Shown piece by piece: positions 43,756-55,484 of a DNA stretch of 64,000 bases. The notes under the pieces are model-generated. The model worked only from the letters and a program-made list of their open reading frames with translations, was not told the DNA's origin and ran no database searches. This DNA is from Ligula intestinalis (Eukaryota; Platyhelminthes; Cestoda; Diphyllobothriidea; Diphyllobothriidae), in contig JAYGXS010000002.1 in assembly GCA_036362985.1 (NCBI GenBank), forward strand, positions 86,428,670-86,492,669, given 5' to 3'. Numbering within the stretch: the first letter of the stretch is position 1; each line of letters begins with the position of its first letter. The translations under genes were made by a program, and so were the position numbers.

Positions 43756-44062
43756 TGTTATGACCCGCCTTGGTACCTCTTATCAACACGAACCGGTGCC
43801 CCAAAGAGCCCGTAAGAGAGACAGTGAGAAGACCAGTCTGCCAGACAAAGCGTCTACTCAGACAGGAGCACGGTACAACGCGTCTACGCAAGCAAGCGCA
43901 AAGTCGGTCAGACGCAGGGTGTATGTACTTTTAGGGGAACGTGAGAGACATTGTCCGACAGAGGCCAATCAGGATTGAGTATATAAGACTGGCTCACGGC
44001 AAGCGGCTGTCGCGACTCCGTTGAATGCGTTAACTCATCATGGGGTGCGCGGCGTCCCAACA
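43756..44062 (-). repeat. 5' LTR of the composite gypsy element
   Basis: 307 bp, TG...CA ends (TGTTGGGACGCC to GGGTCATAACA on the - strand), nearly identical to 34649-34957. GTATATAAG at 43978-43986 on the + strand reads CTTATATAC on the - strand and could be a TATA element. Confidence 0.9.
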
Positions 44063-44067
44063 GTCTT
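44063..44067. repeat. Target-site duplication, right copy (GTCTT)
   Basis: Identical to 34644-34648 and placed immediately outside the LTR end. Confidence 0.85.
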
Positions 44068-44930
44068 GTATTCGTTTGCTAGCAAATTACACTTTTTTAA
44101 AATTGTATACTTCAAAAGGGTATCCTTCAGTTTCAAAAAACGGGTCTAAATTGCCGAGTAATTTTGAAATTTACCGACTGTTGCACCTGAATTCAAGGTT
44201 TCCAAACAGCTCGCTGTGTAAATTCTGTTTGAAGAACAAAAACGTTTTTTGCCTACGGTTTAATGAAGAGGTTGCATACGTCTCATAAATGTTGCAATAC
44301 CTGTGGATCATGCTGTGTAGATTATGGACAGCATTAATAAATTGACGGATACAATGTATTATGAATGGACACCTGATAGCCTTAAAGAACTGTCATAATT
44401 CGAAAATTTTCTAGAAACGAAGGAAACCCTTTCTTTAAGTATCAAATTTAAAGAAAGCGTAATGTCCTGCTAAAAGTTATGTTCGTGCAAGTTTTCTATG
44501 AAATATGTTTGAATTTATAAAGACAGTCGAAATCAATGATGAATTGCCTACTATTTAAGTAGCCATGTTTTTGTGGAATCTACTTTTGTAAACGGTCAGA
44601 TAGAAGCTTACAAAAAGCCGGCCTCTTGCCGTGACTGAAAAAACTTGAGATTATACTGCAGGATAATCAGTATTGCAACCCTACTCGGTGTTGGTTTGTG
44701 AGTGATTACCGTTCTTCGCAAATTGCGGCATTTTGCTTGCAGCACTCGCGAAACTGTAACTACCGACGTTACCACGCTATCGACGTCTGCAGTAGAACTG
44801 TCACAGTTGATTACGCTTGATTAATCCGTGTCTAATTGTGAGAGACAGGCGTCCTTAGTACCCTGAATTGCACGGGCATGTCGAGCTCTATACCCAGCGG
44901 GTATATGACAGAAAGCGACACAGAGGGAGA
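44068..44930. other. AT-rich stretch, no gene seen
   Basis: Low-GC sequence flanking the composite element. A short open frame at its start is not convincing. It continues the AT-rich flank left of the element at 34.1-34.64 kb, as expected if the composite was inserted into one AT-rich block. Confidence 0.4.
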
Positions 44931-45240
44931 ACTACATTTTATGTTGAAGATAACATCCGAACTGTTCAGAAAAAAATGACTTTATTCATCGAGCTAACGG
45001 ATAACTGAACGAAATAATCAAAAGTCTAGAGGCTTGCATAAAATATACATCTATTTTGGAGACAGGTGTAGCGTCAGCTTCTAAACCTCCATTTCTTTAC
45101 GCGTGATGTATGGTGCGGGGGATGGCAGTACATAATGTTGATAAGGCGATGTGCGGTAGGACACATGCCGGAAGCCTCGGCGCATACTACACCATATTTG
45201 CAGCATTCATTTTTTACCGGTCATGCATTTAAAACAAGCT
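44930..45240 (-). mobile_element. Decayed 3' end of a second CR1/L2-like copy
   Basis: Related to 35450-35750: AAAAAAATGACTTTATTCA at the start, then CCATTTCTTTACGCGTGA, GATGTGCGGTAGGACACATG and GGAAGCCTCGGCGCATACTA correspond in order to blocks of that element. It has the same orientation, is 5'-truncated, and the coding frame is destroyed. Confidence 0.5.
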
Positions 45241-45819
45241 TATGCAGCAGGAGTTATTGTTTCCAACAATAGTCGTTAGTACAAATGCTCAGGCAAATTC
45301 GATGTTGGTGTTAGCATCCAAGTCCGGAACAAACCAGTTCATTTTGGGAACGGTATTCGTCAGGTCTTGGAGCCAAGCCACCTGCAGGCGGCTATATTGC
45401 TGCCATGTGCACAGTCCTGTCTAAAAGTACAAACACCAAATATGAGTCACACTTTGGCAAAATCCAGTGGCACTAGGAGTACCTGCAAGGACTGGCCTCG
45501 AAGGCGGTTTTGCCGCCGCTATCTGGCCAATTTTCCCAATCGCCTGATGCTTGTGAGAATCTCAACTGCTTCGCCGGGCGAGAGGGGAAATAGTTCAAGT
45601 TGCTGTTCTCTTTACCTCGGGCTTCAATAAACAACGACAACTGACTGAAAACTGCAAGCAAGCTTAGGCATGGAACATGTAAGCATCAGAGATGGCCTAA
45701 AAGGTGGTTCGGTGGAATTGAGAGTTAATATGGATGACTTAAAATCCATCAGCATCCCCAGTATTCCAATAGCACTTGTCGTAAATAGCTCGCGTCGAAG
45801 CGAATTTTTTCAAAGCCCA

Positions 45820-46205
45820 CTGCCGCTGTTCTCGATTTCTGACTACAGCCAATCACAGATGCCGCAAAGCTGGCCCCTGACCCGGCAACGAATAGCACGC
45901 CTGTACGCGTAAGCCGACGCAGTCTGTCTGGCCAAAAAGCCTTCAAAATCGACTCAGACAATGACCGTTCACGCTGGTTGCTGGGATGCCTGCGGCACAG
46001 CCGGCAATTAGGACACGGCTGGCCTCCCGGCTGGTCGTGCAATCCAAAGTCAAACTTCTTCCTGCTGATTCTCTATATACAGAATAAACCTTTCCTACTA
46101 TTCTGGCCTAAACCGACGTCTTCTCTCCTACGGAACCCTGGTCTGAAGATCGTAGTTGCTAGGGCTTATCTTAGTTACCCCCTGCGATACAATTACCGAC
46201 AACAG
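45820..46205 (+). repeat. LTR-like dispersed repeat (family A)
   Basis: Matches the reverse complement of 19.94-20.38 kb over most of its length: AGCCAATCACAGATGCCGCA, GTCTGTCTGGCCAAAAAGCC, CAGAATAAACCTTTCCTACT and GGTCTGAAGATCGTAGTTG. It contains an AATAAA and ends near ACCGACAACA. Probable solo LTR. Confidence 0.5.
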
Positions 46206-46209
46206 GAAA

Positions 46210-47075
46210 GCTCTGTAATTTATATCTCTTTGGCGGCTTCTTCATATGGACTAAAAGGTACTATCATCGATTGAACCAATTAACGGTTTCTGTCCATTGG
46301 ATCGGCTAGGGTTCAATGATGCCTGGGATCTTTATGACTTGGTGGGGCTGACCTTATGCAACCAGTTGACCTGAGGCCAGTTTCGGGCGAATTAAAAGAA
46401 CTTTGCAAAGTTCTTTTGGCAGTAGACACAATCAGGCCCCATACCATTCAGTAAATGAATTATTGAGGAGCCCTTCAATACGGAATTTACAGTTGATTTC
46501 CCTCAGGGGTGCCGCGGGAGCCTAGTTCAACCTATTCGCGAATTCAGCGGGAGCGCTAGGTGCCAGTCACTTGGCCTTCAAAGCAAATACTCTTTAAGTA
46601 CGATGTACCAACAGACAGGTTTTCTGCTTGTATGAGCTGGAACGGAATTGAAAAGAAAGAGGAAAACGGAAAGGTCTGCTTACAGATAATGCTTCAAAAA
46701 CAGAAGAAGAAAGGGCTTTTTTACCCTACTATGAATAATGTCAGGATTCATCAACGTACTGAGGGTCGCTACTTTGCAGAAACGTCTGTTCTCGCAGAAA
46801 GTAGGGTCCATAAACTTCTCGAATTCATACTGTTACTTTTGTGTTTTCCGAACTGCAACCACGTTCTGTTAGGCTGTTGCACCTTATGTTAAAACCTCGA
46901 AAAGTCTAGGTGCCTTTGCCAGTATTTAACATACAGAGAGGGCTGATACATCTGCAGTGGACCTTAACGCCACCGCTGACTCATCACGCCAACGCTGCGG
47001 TTAGCGTGATAGTCGGGCCTTGGCCTGTCTATAGCTCAAGGACCAGGGCCATCTACTGACACACGGCTTACTCTC
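46210..47075. other. Stretch without recognisable genes
   Basis: Only short open frames; none shows a known motif. Confidence 0.4.
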
Positions 47076-47079
47076 GCGC

Positions 47080-47375
47080 AATGCAACCAATCACCACCAC
47101 TCTACCGAGACAAAGCGAGTATTCGGCGGCCGCCCGGGATGACTGCCGTCAGAGGACACTTGGGATTCCGGCCTCGCGGCCGGCGACGCCGCCCTGTCCT
47201 ACGGGCCTCACGGTCCTACGCCCTGCAAGACCTATTGGCAACCTTCCCCTTATCCCTTCTGTAAACAATACACTGTTCCGTCTACTCTGCCTTCCCAAGA
47301 GTTCTCCTATATCCTAAGGAACCGGGCCTGGAAGATTGTAGGCGTTAGGGTTAACCGTATTAGCCTTAACTCCTA
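47080..47375 (+). repeat. LTR-like dispersed repeat (family A, diverged)
   Basis: AACAATACACTGTTCCGTCT, CTCTGCCTTCCCAAGAGTTC, then CCTAAGGAACC and GGAAGATTGTAGGCGTTAGG, in the order seen in other family A copies. The upstream half is GC-rich and diverged. Confidence 0.4.
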
Positions 47376-47999
47376 TACATCTACCAGAAGTATTCCTCAT
47401 CAATACCTCTCTTCTCAGTGTTCATCTGACGAAAAATTGCAAATATATCAAATTTAAAGGATAGTATCTTCCTACAATACAGCAATTATAATAAGTTATC
47501 CCCGAAAATTTACTGTCTATGTTGTATACAGTTTTGCCAGCTTCACTGAAATACTTTTACAAGGTTTCTAGGGGAAATACCATGTCATGGAAAAGGACAA
47601 CGATCCGAGGTTTCATAATACATTTTTACTGGTCGGAAAAGATCTTCAGCAGATGAGAAAAATACTTTGTAAAAGGCTATATAGAAGTAAAATTTAATCA
47701 TATAGTATCATTTTACGAGCTTTCGTTCAGCCGTCCTGTGTTTTTTAAAAACAGTAGGCGTGAACAGCGATCAGCAGTAAGAAAAGTGGTGCAAAAAGTA
47801 AGAATAAAAAGACAGCTGTTCAGTTTTTGTCAATATCTTCTTCTGACAGCCATGTCTATCTTCAATTTTAAGATAATAGAAAGGCGTTGGGAGGTAGGAC
47901 AGACCCGCTGTGTGGCCGTCATGGGATCAGCCCCTATGCTGACACCTTTCCTTCGCTGCCAAGCGGCAGGCCCACGTGACTCATCGGGCCTTCGTCCGC

Positions 48000-48340
48000 C
48001 AACCTTGCATTTGCGGCGACTGACGGTGACACGCTCCTTGCCGAACCACCCACATTGTTGCCACGCGGTCGAGTCGATGTCTCGCGTCTTGGCCCTTCAG
48101 CCTAGCGAGCTTGACGCCAGTCACTGGGGCCCATTTCCTGATTGGCTGGAGGAATCCCCCTCCGGAGCTCGCAGCCGTGCACAGACGCACAGAGCACGCA
48201 CACATCAACTGGCTTGTTTAATGGGAGCAGCTTGATTCTGCACAGCCTTTTCTTAGTTCCTTTCCCACAGTACTCTGTCCTACCTAATTGGCCTTACCTG
48301 ACTCCTGACTTGAGGGCTCCTTCTGTATTCGACGATCACG
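48000..48340 (+). repeat. Dispersed repeat (family C), copy 1
   Basis: Matches the reverse complement of 52427-52640: TTTCCTGATTGGCTGGAGGA, CACACATCAACTGGCTTGTT, then CTGTCCTACCTAATTGG and TGACTCCTGACTTGAGG. The layout is again LTR-like. Confidence 0.5.
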
Positions 48341-49040
48341 ACCTTCTCTGGTTCAAGAGGGATGGGGAACCTTAACAATAACTTGATACAAAGGTGGTAA
48401 AAAATCAAGCAATGGATCCTACTGTTTACAGAAGTCGAACCAAAGTATAGTTAACGGATTGTGCTTGCAGCAAGGAACGCTTGAGAGGGCCAAGTCTGTT
48501 CTGAGGGGTAACCAAAATCTAGCAAGTGTTCTGTAACTGGAAGTGCAGGACTCCGTACATTCTTTCCTAAAATGCCATTTTAAACTATTTTTGTAGGTGT
48601 ACCGAACCGAGATCACGATCTCTTACACCACCCGGCGGCTGCCTGCCTACCCGAGGATTGGCGCGTTCAACTAGTGCTCGGACAACCCCAACTGTCTGTA
48701 CTGACGTCAGTCAAAGGGGCGGTGTGTCCGCATGAAGTGACGTAGGGACGATGGTGGTGGTTGAAAATGAGCAGTTCGAGCGCAGACACAAAAGTGGACG
48801 CTGCATTGTGGGTGGTCGGCTGCAAACAGTTGGATTGCGATGATTTTTTACATTTGCTTCACAGGCTAGCATGACACCATACGCAACGGGGTCTTCATCT
48901 TTTAACAGTGCACTATACTGGTGTAAGAGACAGTGGATGCGCAAATGAAAATTTGACGACTGCACTCACATAGTATTTGCGAGAATGTATTTCAGGCTTT
49001 AGCAGAAACCCGTTTCTGCTACTGTTTTTTGACCACATCT

Positions 49041-49074
49041 CTGATGACTACTCCGCGACGGATCTCGAAACGTC
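49041..49074 (+). ncRNA. Hammerhead-ribozyme-like motif (degenerate)
   Basis: CTGATGA, hairpin TCCG-CGA-CGGA, CTCGAAAC, GTC. Stem I is weaker than in the 26.4 and 34.0 kb copies (CATCT against AGGCA). GATCGAGTC and a (TTC)n tail at 49102-49128 follow. Confidence 0.4.
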
Positions 49075-49101
49075 AGGCAAATTGTCCCAACGATCGAGTC
49101 G

Positions 49102-49128
49102 TCTTCTTCTTCTTCTTCTTCTTCTTCT
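49102..49128 (+). repeat. (TTC)n tail after hammerhead-like repeat
   Basis: Nine TTC units, after the same lead-in as at 34.08 kb. Confidence 0.9.
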
Positions 49129-49139
49129 AAATTTCATAC

Positions 49140-50235
49140 TTTGTCAGTGCGCAGCTCTCTCATCTTATCGTACATTTCCCAATGCTGCAAATGTAGGGTC
49201 CTGCGGTTAGATTCAGATGCTGGCGTATTGATCTTTCTGTCAGAATGTTCTACCGATGCGCCGCTCCATGAGATAATGATACGTGATTTGTTTGTGCACT
49301 GATCTATCTCGCAGGATGTACCCATCCTGGGTTAATGCTTTTGCGAGTCGGATCAACCGATTGGGTTCCACAAAGCAACTACTAATTGATATGTTACTAG
49401 CCAACTGTCTATGCCGGAATACTACTAAAACATAGTGATACGTCTTGCATTTCAGTGTGTGATGGGCATGAAAAATCCACAGGTTGGAGAGAGCTGATTA
49501 ATGTAAGCAGACCACAAGTATGAAATGTAAAAGACCTGATGCTGAGGGAAGAGAGTAAACTTTGGAAGGAATGCTGTTACGCGGCAAGGGATACAGCGGA
49601 GGTATTGTCACGAGAAGTTAAAAAAACTTCGTTGTTAGTATAGCAGCATTTAGAGGAAATTTCTTGCAGTAAATTTTGCCCAACAAATATTTCAACCAAG
49701 GGAAGGTATAACTTACAAAAGAAGAACAAAAAACGGCGGGCAAAAGACGCAATTGCGAACGAGCCTGGCAAAGTTTTGAGTTATGTTAAAAAGCCACCTT
49801 CTGCAGACATTTCGCAGTGCAATTTTTGCAAGCAAAAATTTGGCAGCATAGGTCAAAGGAAAGAAGATGTCAGACAGCCTGAATATAAAGTAATTTTGAC
49901 TTATTCGTGCAGTCAGCGGTTGTTTTCTTATATGCCAGCCTTTAGAGAAGTGTGCACGTATTCGGAAGATGGGCGGTTCAAACCCGCCCGGAGACGTACG
50001 TTTATTGGCTGTATGCTTTCTCTAATTTCATAGACTGTTAAATAGGCTTTTCACCAATCGCAACTTGGATGCCAACAGTACAGACCGTTATGCGCCGATT
50101 GGGTTAGACGCCAAACGTCTTAAAATAGGGTATACTATGTTGCCGAAAGAGGTATTGGTGAAATAAACCTTTCGTATCAGCTGGCCAAGTTGCGGTTGAA
50201 CGCAATGTTTTTTGATTTCGTTACTTTGGTCTTAC
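49140..50235. other. Stretch without recognisable genes
   Basis: Near 49972-49992 GGGCGGTTCAAACCCGCCC looks like a tRNA T-arm, but no complete cloverleaf was found around it. Confidence 0.35.
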
Positions 50236-50239
50236 GAGC

Positions 50240-50705
50240 TTGTAGTGGCCTAACTCCTCGTGTGACGCTCAAACTCTCATATCTCCCAACTGTATCTGCT
50301 AACCACAATCCGGTCTGGCCAATTGTCTCTCTGAGGCGGACTCACACATGACCTTGTGGGATATGATGTAATCCGGCCGGATAATAGACGATAGAACGTA
50401 TCCCAGTAGTAGATATGATAAGGCGTTGATGGCCAGAGTGTTAGGGATAATTTAATAAGGTGTAACAGGCGTAGAATGTAAGAGACTCCCAGACGAGTGC
50501 AAGTCCAGCCATGAGCGGGCCGCTCGGGGAGTGTCTGACCGTGAGCAGTCCCTGCACTAGGGTCCTGTTGTGGACCGGCCTTGGGAAGTGGTTGGCCCAT
50601 GAGCCAGGCAGAGGGTGACTATGAACGGGAGTTTTGACAACCTGTGGCGCGCACGGGCTGCTGGACACGAGAGCCTGACAAGCGGGGCATGGGAGCAAAG
50701 CATGG
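50240..50705 (-). repeat. ~480-bp dispersed repeat (family D), copy 1
   Basis: The - strand matches 54970-55480: GCTTTGCTCCCATGCCCCGC, GGCTCTCGTGTCCAGCAGC, GCCCGCTCATGGCTGGACTT, then AACACTCTGGCCATCAACGC. The layout suggests a solo LTR. Confidence 0.6.
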
Positions 50706-51399
50706 CTAGGAAATACCAGGTCGCTACAGCCTCGCTGGAGGTACTGTAACGACTTCTGCGATCTGACACTTCGACCGTCGACCCTCGCAGCCGTGAACAT
50801 GCGCTCTCGTCCAATTGCCCACCTCCTCCAACCTATTTTCTACTAGATCTGTACAAAATACACTAGATGAAGTAACATTCACTCCAACTCGAGGTGAGCG
50901 AATTTGACACGGACTCCCTCTGGTCAAACCACGACTAACTTTTTTCGGAGTCTTGGCGCTATGCACCCTCGTTCTTCTCCAGCATGATCGAGTGTACCAG
51001 CCATGGGAAGCACCCCACTGTTTTTCCTTCTGGGTTGTGTCTCAGGTGGCACAAATGTTTTGAATCCAGTTGGGTATTCATGAAAAGGAGCCCTCTCAAA
51101 GCAGGGATCTCGGACACTGCCCCGGGTATATCCCAGGGTTCTTTACTTCTTACTCCCCCACCATCTCGCTCGATCCATGACCTCCGTCCCCGGTGACAAT
51201 TTAACCCTCCTCTGCCAATATTCCCATAACAGAACACAAGTAGACACTCAATTTTCTCCTCGGGTTTACGGAACACTTGTACTGGGCATAAGCGCTACTG
51301 TGGGAACCCGTGATCGCTAACTCATCGCATCAAGGCTGCAGTCACGCTGACTGCCAGCACCCTGTTCACCCCTCGCTAAATGTCTGGCGCGGCCTACTA

Positions 51400-51760
51400 A
51401 CACGCCCAGTCTCGGCTGCACCCACACTGTGACGTAACACCGCGCGGCCTGACCAATTGCCATTCAAGCTGACTGAGACAAAGAGAACTAATGGTGGTCG
51501 CTCGAATGTCTGCCCCAGATATCACTCCGGATTCCGCCCCTAAGGGAGCGGACGCAGGCAGCGTCGTTGGCCGTTGTGAGGACCCCACGCTCTCACACGG
51601 CCCACACCATCGAGCGCCATGCCAGACCGAGTGCCAACTTCCTCCTAACTATTCTGTACAAAATACATTGTTCCTACTACGCTGGCCTTCTAAAGACTTC
51701 TCTCTTCTCCTAAGGAACTTCACCCAGAAGATCACTGCCGTCAGAGATAACTATAATGAC
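51400..51760 (+). repeat. LTR-like dispersed repeat (family A, diverged)
   Basis: CTGTACAAAATACATTGTTC, CTACTACGCTGGCCTTCT, then CTTCTCTCTTCTCCTAAGGA and CAGAAGATCACTGCCGTCAG, in family A order. Confidence 0.4.
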
Positions 51761-51840
51761 CTTAACACCCCTCGATGCCCACTCTTTTGTCCCTCTGACA
51801 CTCTTGTTCGTTAGAGATTAACATCTGTCGGTCACCTCTA

Positions 51841-51917
51841 TGGCATTCGAACCCACGAGAATAAGAGGAAGGCCCCAGTAAAACCAACGTTCTAATCAAC
51901 TGAGCTACGAGGTCTCC
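51841..51917 (-). repeat. tRNA-like SINE head
   Basis: The - strand shows ACCTCGTAGCTCAGTTGATT (box A) and GTGGGTTCGAATGCC (box B). ACCTC can pair with GAGGT downstream. It shares GACCTCGTAGC with the + strand copy 100 bp away. Pol III promoter of a SINE rather than a working tRNA. Confidence 0.5.
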
Positions 51918-52020
51918 TATTAGGTAAGTGCGTCCGGCAGTCATCTGTTGGGTTCAAGCATAATTGCTCAGGAACTCCTGCGTGCACAGTCAGCTTACTG
52001 CTTAAACCCTAAGCCCCCAG

Positions 52021-52150
52021 CGGGACCTCGTAGCCCAGGTGGTTAAAGCCTTGACTGTACCAAGGCCATCCCCTTGCGTTCATGGGTTCGAATCCAACCG
52101 AGGCGATCGGGTTTTTCAAAAGTGGATCAAGTGAATTATTCAAATCTGCC
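52021..52150 (+). repeat. tRNA-derived SINE
   Basis: GACCTCGTAGCCCAGGTGG (box A) and GGGTTCGAATCC (box B). The acceptor-like CCTCG/CGAGG pairs. The anticodon-like arm CCTTG-ACTGTAC-CAAGG is perfect. The tail has TTTTTCAAAAGTGGATCAAG, comparable to the 7 and 17 kb SINE tails. The loop lacks U33 and the variable region is too long for a normal tRNA. Confidence 0.55.
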
Positions 52151-52426
52151 AAAAAATTTTAGCAATTGCAGGAAAGTTGCCTCACAGCACTCTCCGTTCG
52201 GGGTGTCGGACTATCTGTTCACCCACAACTGGCGGATCAATTTTCCTCACCCAGTACGCTCCAGTTAAACGTGATTTTTGTGACCAAGGGCGGAGTACTT
52301 GATTTGGTAACAGTACATGTTTCTTATCCCGAAACGCCGCACCGAGGTATATAATCCTTTATCGTGATGTTGGACAAGGTCGGCATGCCAAAAGGAGTGA
52401 AAGTCTACCACAGAAGGTTCCCCAAG

Positions 52427-52640
52427 TCAGAAGTCAGTAATACCAATTAGGTAGGACAGTGTACTGTAAAGGGGAGCTAACAAAGTGCTCTGCGGAAACA
52501 AACTGCTCACATTAAACAAGCCAGTTGACGTGTGCGTGTTCTGTGTCTCTGCGCCGGGCCGAGGTGGAGGCAACCTCTGACCAGTCCTGCAACCAATCAG
52601 GAAATAGGTCACGCTAATTGGCGGACAGCGTTCACAGCAG
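52427..52640 (-). repeat. Dispersed repeat (family C), copy 2
   Basis: The reverse complement matches 48.1-48.33 kb: GACCTATTTCCTGATTGG, CACACGTCAACTGGCTTGTT, CACTGTCCTACCTAATTGG, TGACTTCTGACTTGG. Confidence 0.5.
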
Positions 52641-52644
52641 ATCG

Positions 52645-54965
52645 AACAAGGGCGTCCGGAGTACAGTAGATGCACTATCTCATGAAATCCAACGATTTTT
52701 ACCAGTAACTCCCTCTTATTCAAACGCAGCCAAAGCTGTGGCCCCCAAAGTCTTACTGTAATAAAGTAGTGATAGTTCTTCATAATAGAACGTATTATGA
52801 TTTATGAAGGAATCTAACGTTTTCTTATAAACACCAGTATTTTTAACAAAGTGGAAGATTCCGAAAAAAGTGGAAATCGGGCGTACTAGGTAAACTTAAG
52901 TTTTACATGTTGAGGAAGCCCGTTCATGCAAAACCACCGAGTAAATAAAGCAGCATAAATAAAATTACGTTGGAAAATAATCCTTTTGTTAAGTTTTCGA
53001 ATACATATGCTTCCATAGTATGCGCAATATAATGTATGGCTGTAACCGAAGAGCCAACATTTTGAGTATGTATTCTAACACGTTTTCACGAGAACTGCTA
53101 GTTGTTGTCCAACTTATGTTGGACTGAGGCAACTACGTTTTCGCTTGATATACCGCATTGGGAGATCACAGGAGTAATATATTTCGTAAGCTCACTTCCG
53201 GACATGCCGGTCAGTGAATAATAAATTTAAATAGAATTGTCGCGTACAATTCTAAGCGTAACATTCTTGTACGCTAAAAGTACTTGCCTGCCAACATATT
53301 GTTTTGTAATTATTTTGATATTTCTATTATGAAGAAGTTCATATCTTCCTTGAAATTCTAATCAAGACTTTACGATTTTCATTGGCTCAAGTCAATTGAC
53401 CATAAATAATGATTATATTCTATGTTCTTACCGAAACCTTCGAAATGAAATATATTTTAAAAACTTTTACGTAAATAAGCAGCTTTTAAGCATTTGTCCT
53501 TATGCAGCTGTCTTTGAGTGTCATCGTTTCAGAACCACCCAATCAGGTGAACCCATTGCCGAGAAAAATGAACGTCTACTACAAAAGTCGCGAATGAATA
53601 TGCTGAAGCGTAATATAGAAAAATTCTACAAAAAGTTAGCTCCTGAAAAAAGCTTAACTTATATATTTTGGTGTCTGATGTCTACGTACTTTAATTTTTT
53701 GATGATCAAGTCAAGATCAGAATGGGAAATTTTGGCCAGTGGATTGATTTCCCTTACAATTAGGGATACCTCTTCTGTTATAAATGAAAGAGCTAAATGT
53801 TTAATCTAAAACGGAACAGTTTTCAGCATGTTTGGTTACTTCAAGACTAAGTTCTATAATAACAAATACAAAGCAGAGTGGCAATAATATCAACGGCGAC
53901 TTTTGAAAAAACTGTTTCGCAATTTCCCGTGACAACTCTGTCAAAAAGTTGTAAGGTTAACTGTCTCCAACTTCATATCGATTGTTCAATTAATTTGGTT
54001 GTCATACACTAATAAAGTTCCCAAACGTATTCCTTGCCTGTAACCCCTCAAATATAAAATATAAATTTAATATGGAGCATAGCAAAGAACAACCTCAACA
54101 GTTTATTACTCAATTTTATAGCACAAAACTTGGCAGCTTTGCAAAATATAATTTTTTAAACTTATTTCGCTCTTCTACTCCCAAACGTAATGCGCTATCT
54201 CCTAATTACACTAACCTCAATGTCATGGACGCAAAACAAAATTTTCCGTTTTGTGAACAGATATAATTAAAAGGATCCTGCTCTGCATGAATATTCTTTT
54301 ATAGTGCAACATGCACACACAAGAAGTTCTTTTCCGCAGCGTTTAATAGCGCAAGAAATTCCTCGGATATTAACAAACGATGGATTTCGCCCATTTTCGC
54401 CTTTATTTTCTCCCAATATTCTGATCCGAACGGAATTAAATTCGAGTAAACAAAATTTTGCGCGTCAAGTCAACCCAATGGACTAAATAAGCAACCTCAA
54501 GTGTGCGTTAAATCCTCCAATCCCCAACCTTTCATCAGATATGTAATCTACTGTAGATGTCAGCACGCAGGACGGTCAGGCGTCGCGGACACAGGCATGC
54601 TGAGTCACGCGGGGCGGAGTGTTACATGCGGGTCTGCAGCATGGCAGGGAAGATAGAGTGTTAGCTGAGGGCTCATCACAGGACCGCCACAAGCTCACCA
54701 TTCTATTGATAGGTCACTAACCAGTTCATGGTTAACTGCTTCTTACAAGACCCTCCAGGTGGTCGCGCGATGAGAAAAGCAGAAGTGTTTAGGGACGAAA
54801 ACAGGGAAATTGAAATGATCCTTTCGGATTTATTTAGAATCATCAGCCAGCGATACCTCAACCTAGCTGCAGGCTCACCGGTGGTATGAGTGCGGAACCA
54901 ATAATTGACCAAGCATACAGACCCAGCACTCCACCCATTTGAGAACTTGTAGCGAGCTCGTATTC
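52645..54965. other. AT-rich block with one 137-codon open frame
   Basis: Low GC throughout. The frame 53396-53809 (+) encodes a Lys/Asn/Ile-rich stretch with no family I recognise, and there is no splice or codon signal to support it. I would not call it a gene. Otherwise nothing is recognised. Confidence 0.4.
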
Positions 54966-54969
54966 TAAG

Positions 54970-55480
54970 TCATGCTTTGCTCGCACGCCTCTGGGGCATG
55001 TCCCGCACGTCTGGCTCTCGTGTCCACCAGCGCGTGCGCACCAGCAGGCGTCAAACCTCTGGTCAAGGTCACGGACGTGTGTTCACAATCTGTCTGTCCT
55101 AACTGGCCAATTACGTTCCAAGGTCGGTTCACAAAGGAGTTTATTGCGTGGATGTCTTACGGTCAGACACTTCCGGAGCCGGCGACTTCACAACCGCTTG
55201 CAGACATCCGGATCCGATGACCTCACCACCGGAATGTGACTCTGGACTCGGCCCGCTCATGGCTGGACTGCACTCGTCCGGGGGTCAATTACTTATTACT
55301 CAGGTTCTACTCCTTCAACACTCAATAACGTTATTCATAACACTCTGGCCTTCCACGCCTTATCTTATTCACTAGTTTATAACCATTGGGATGCCTTCAA
55401 CCACATGTATCCTGCCGGACTACTTCGTATCTTACAAATTCGTTTTTTGTCGTCTGAGCTTTTGAGTACGCAGATACACG
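54970..55480 (+). repeat. ~510-bp dispersed repeat (family D), copy 2
   Basis: Forward partner of 50240-50705 (inverted relative to it). Shared blocks span the whole length, from ATGCTTTGCTC to ATAACACTCTGGCCTTC and CGCCTTATC. Extra sequence near 55165-55240 separates GTCAGACACTTCCGG from GCCCGCTCATGGCTGGACTG. Confidence 0.6.
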
Positions 55481-55484
55481 AGAG

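Larger units (their letters stand above)
34649..44062 (-). mobile_element. Ty3/gypsy LTR retrotransposon split by two non-LTR insertions
   Basis: Outer LTRs (34649-34957 and 43756-44062) are direct repeats flanked by GTCTT, proving a single original insertion, transcribed on the - strand. In - strand order it holds: 5' LTR; primer-site candidate; gag with a Cys-His knuckle; protease; a non-LTR element (42.3-37.8 kb); a short integrase piece; a CR1/L2-like element (37.7-35.4 kb); integrase C-terminus; 3' LTR. The element's own RT, RNase H and most of its integrase are missing. The gag and integrase style resembles K02A2.6/CsRn1-like gypsy elements. No autonomous function is possible. Confidence 0.88.

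Noticed and set aside
47738..48235. 165-codon open frame as a gene
   Set aside because: Its second half lies in the family C repeat, which is also found inverted at 52.5 kb; no protein motif.
52021..52110. Working tRNA gene (anticodon-like TGT loop)
   Set aside because: The anticodon loop has C at position 33, the variable region is about 15 nt, and related SINE copies exist at 7, 17 and 51.9 kb.
53396..53809. 137-codon open frame in the AT-rich block
   Set aside because: No recognisable domain, no supporting splice sites or neighbours; long for AT-rich DNA but not enough to call a gene.
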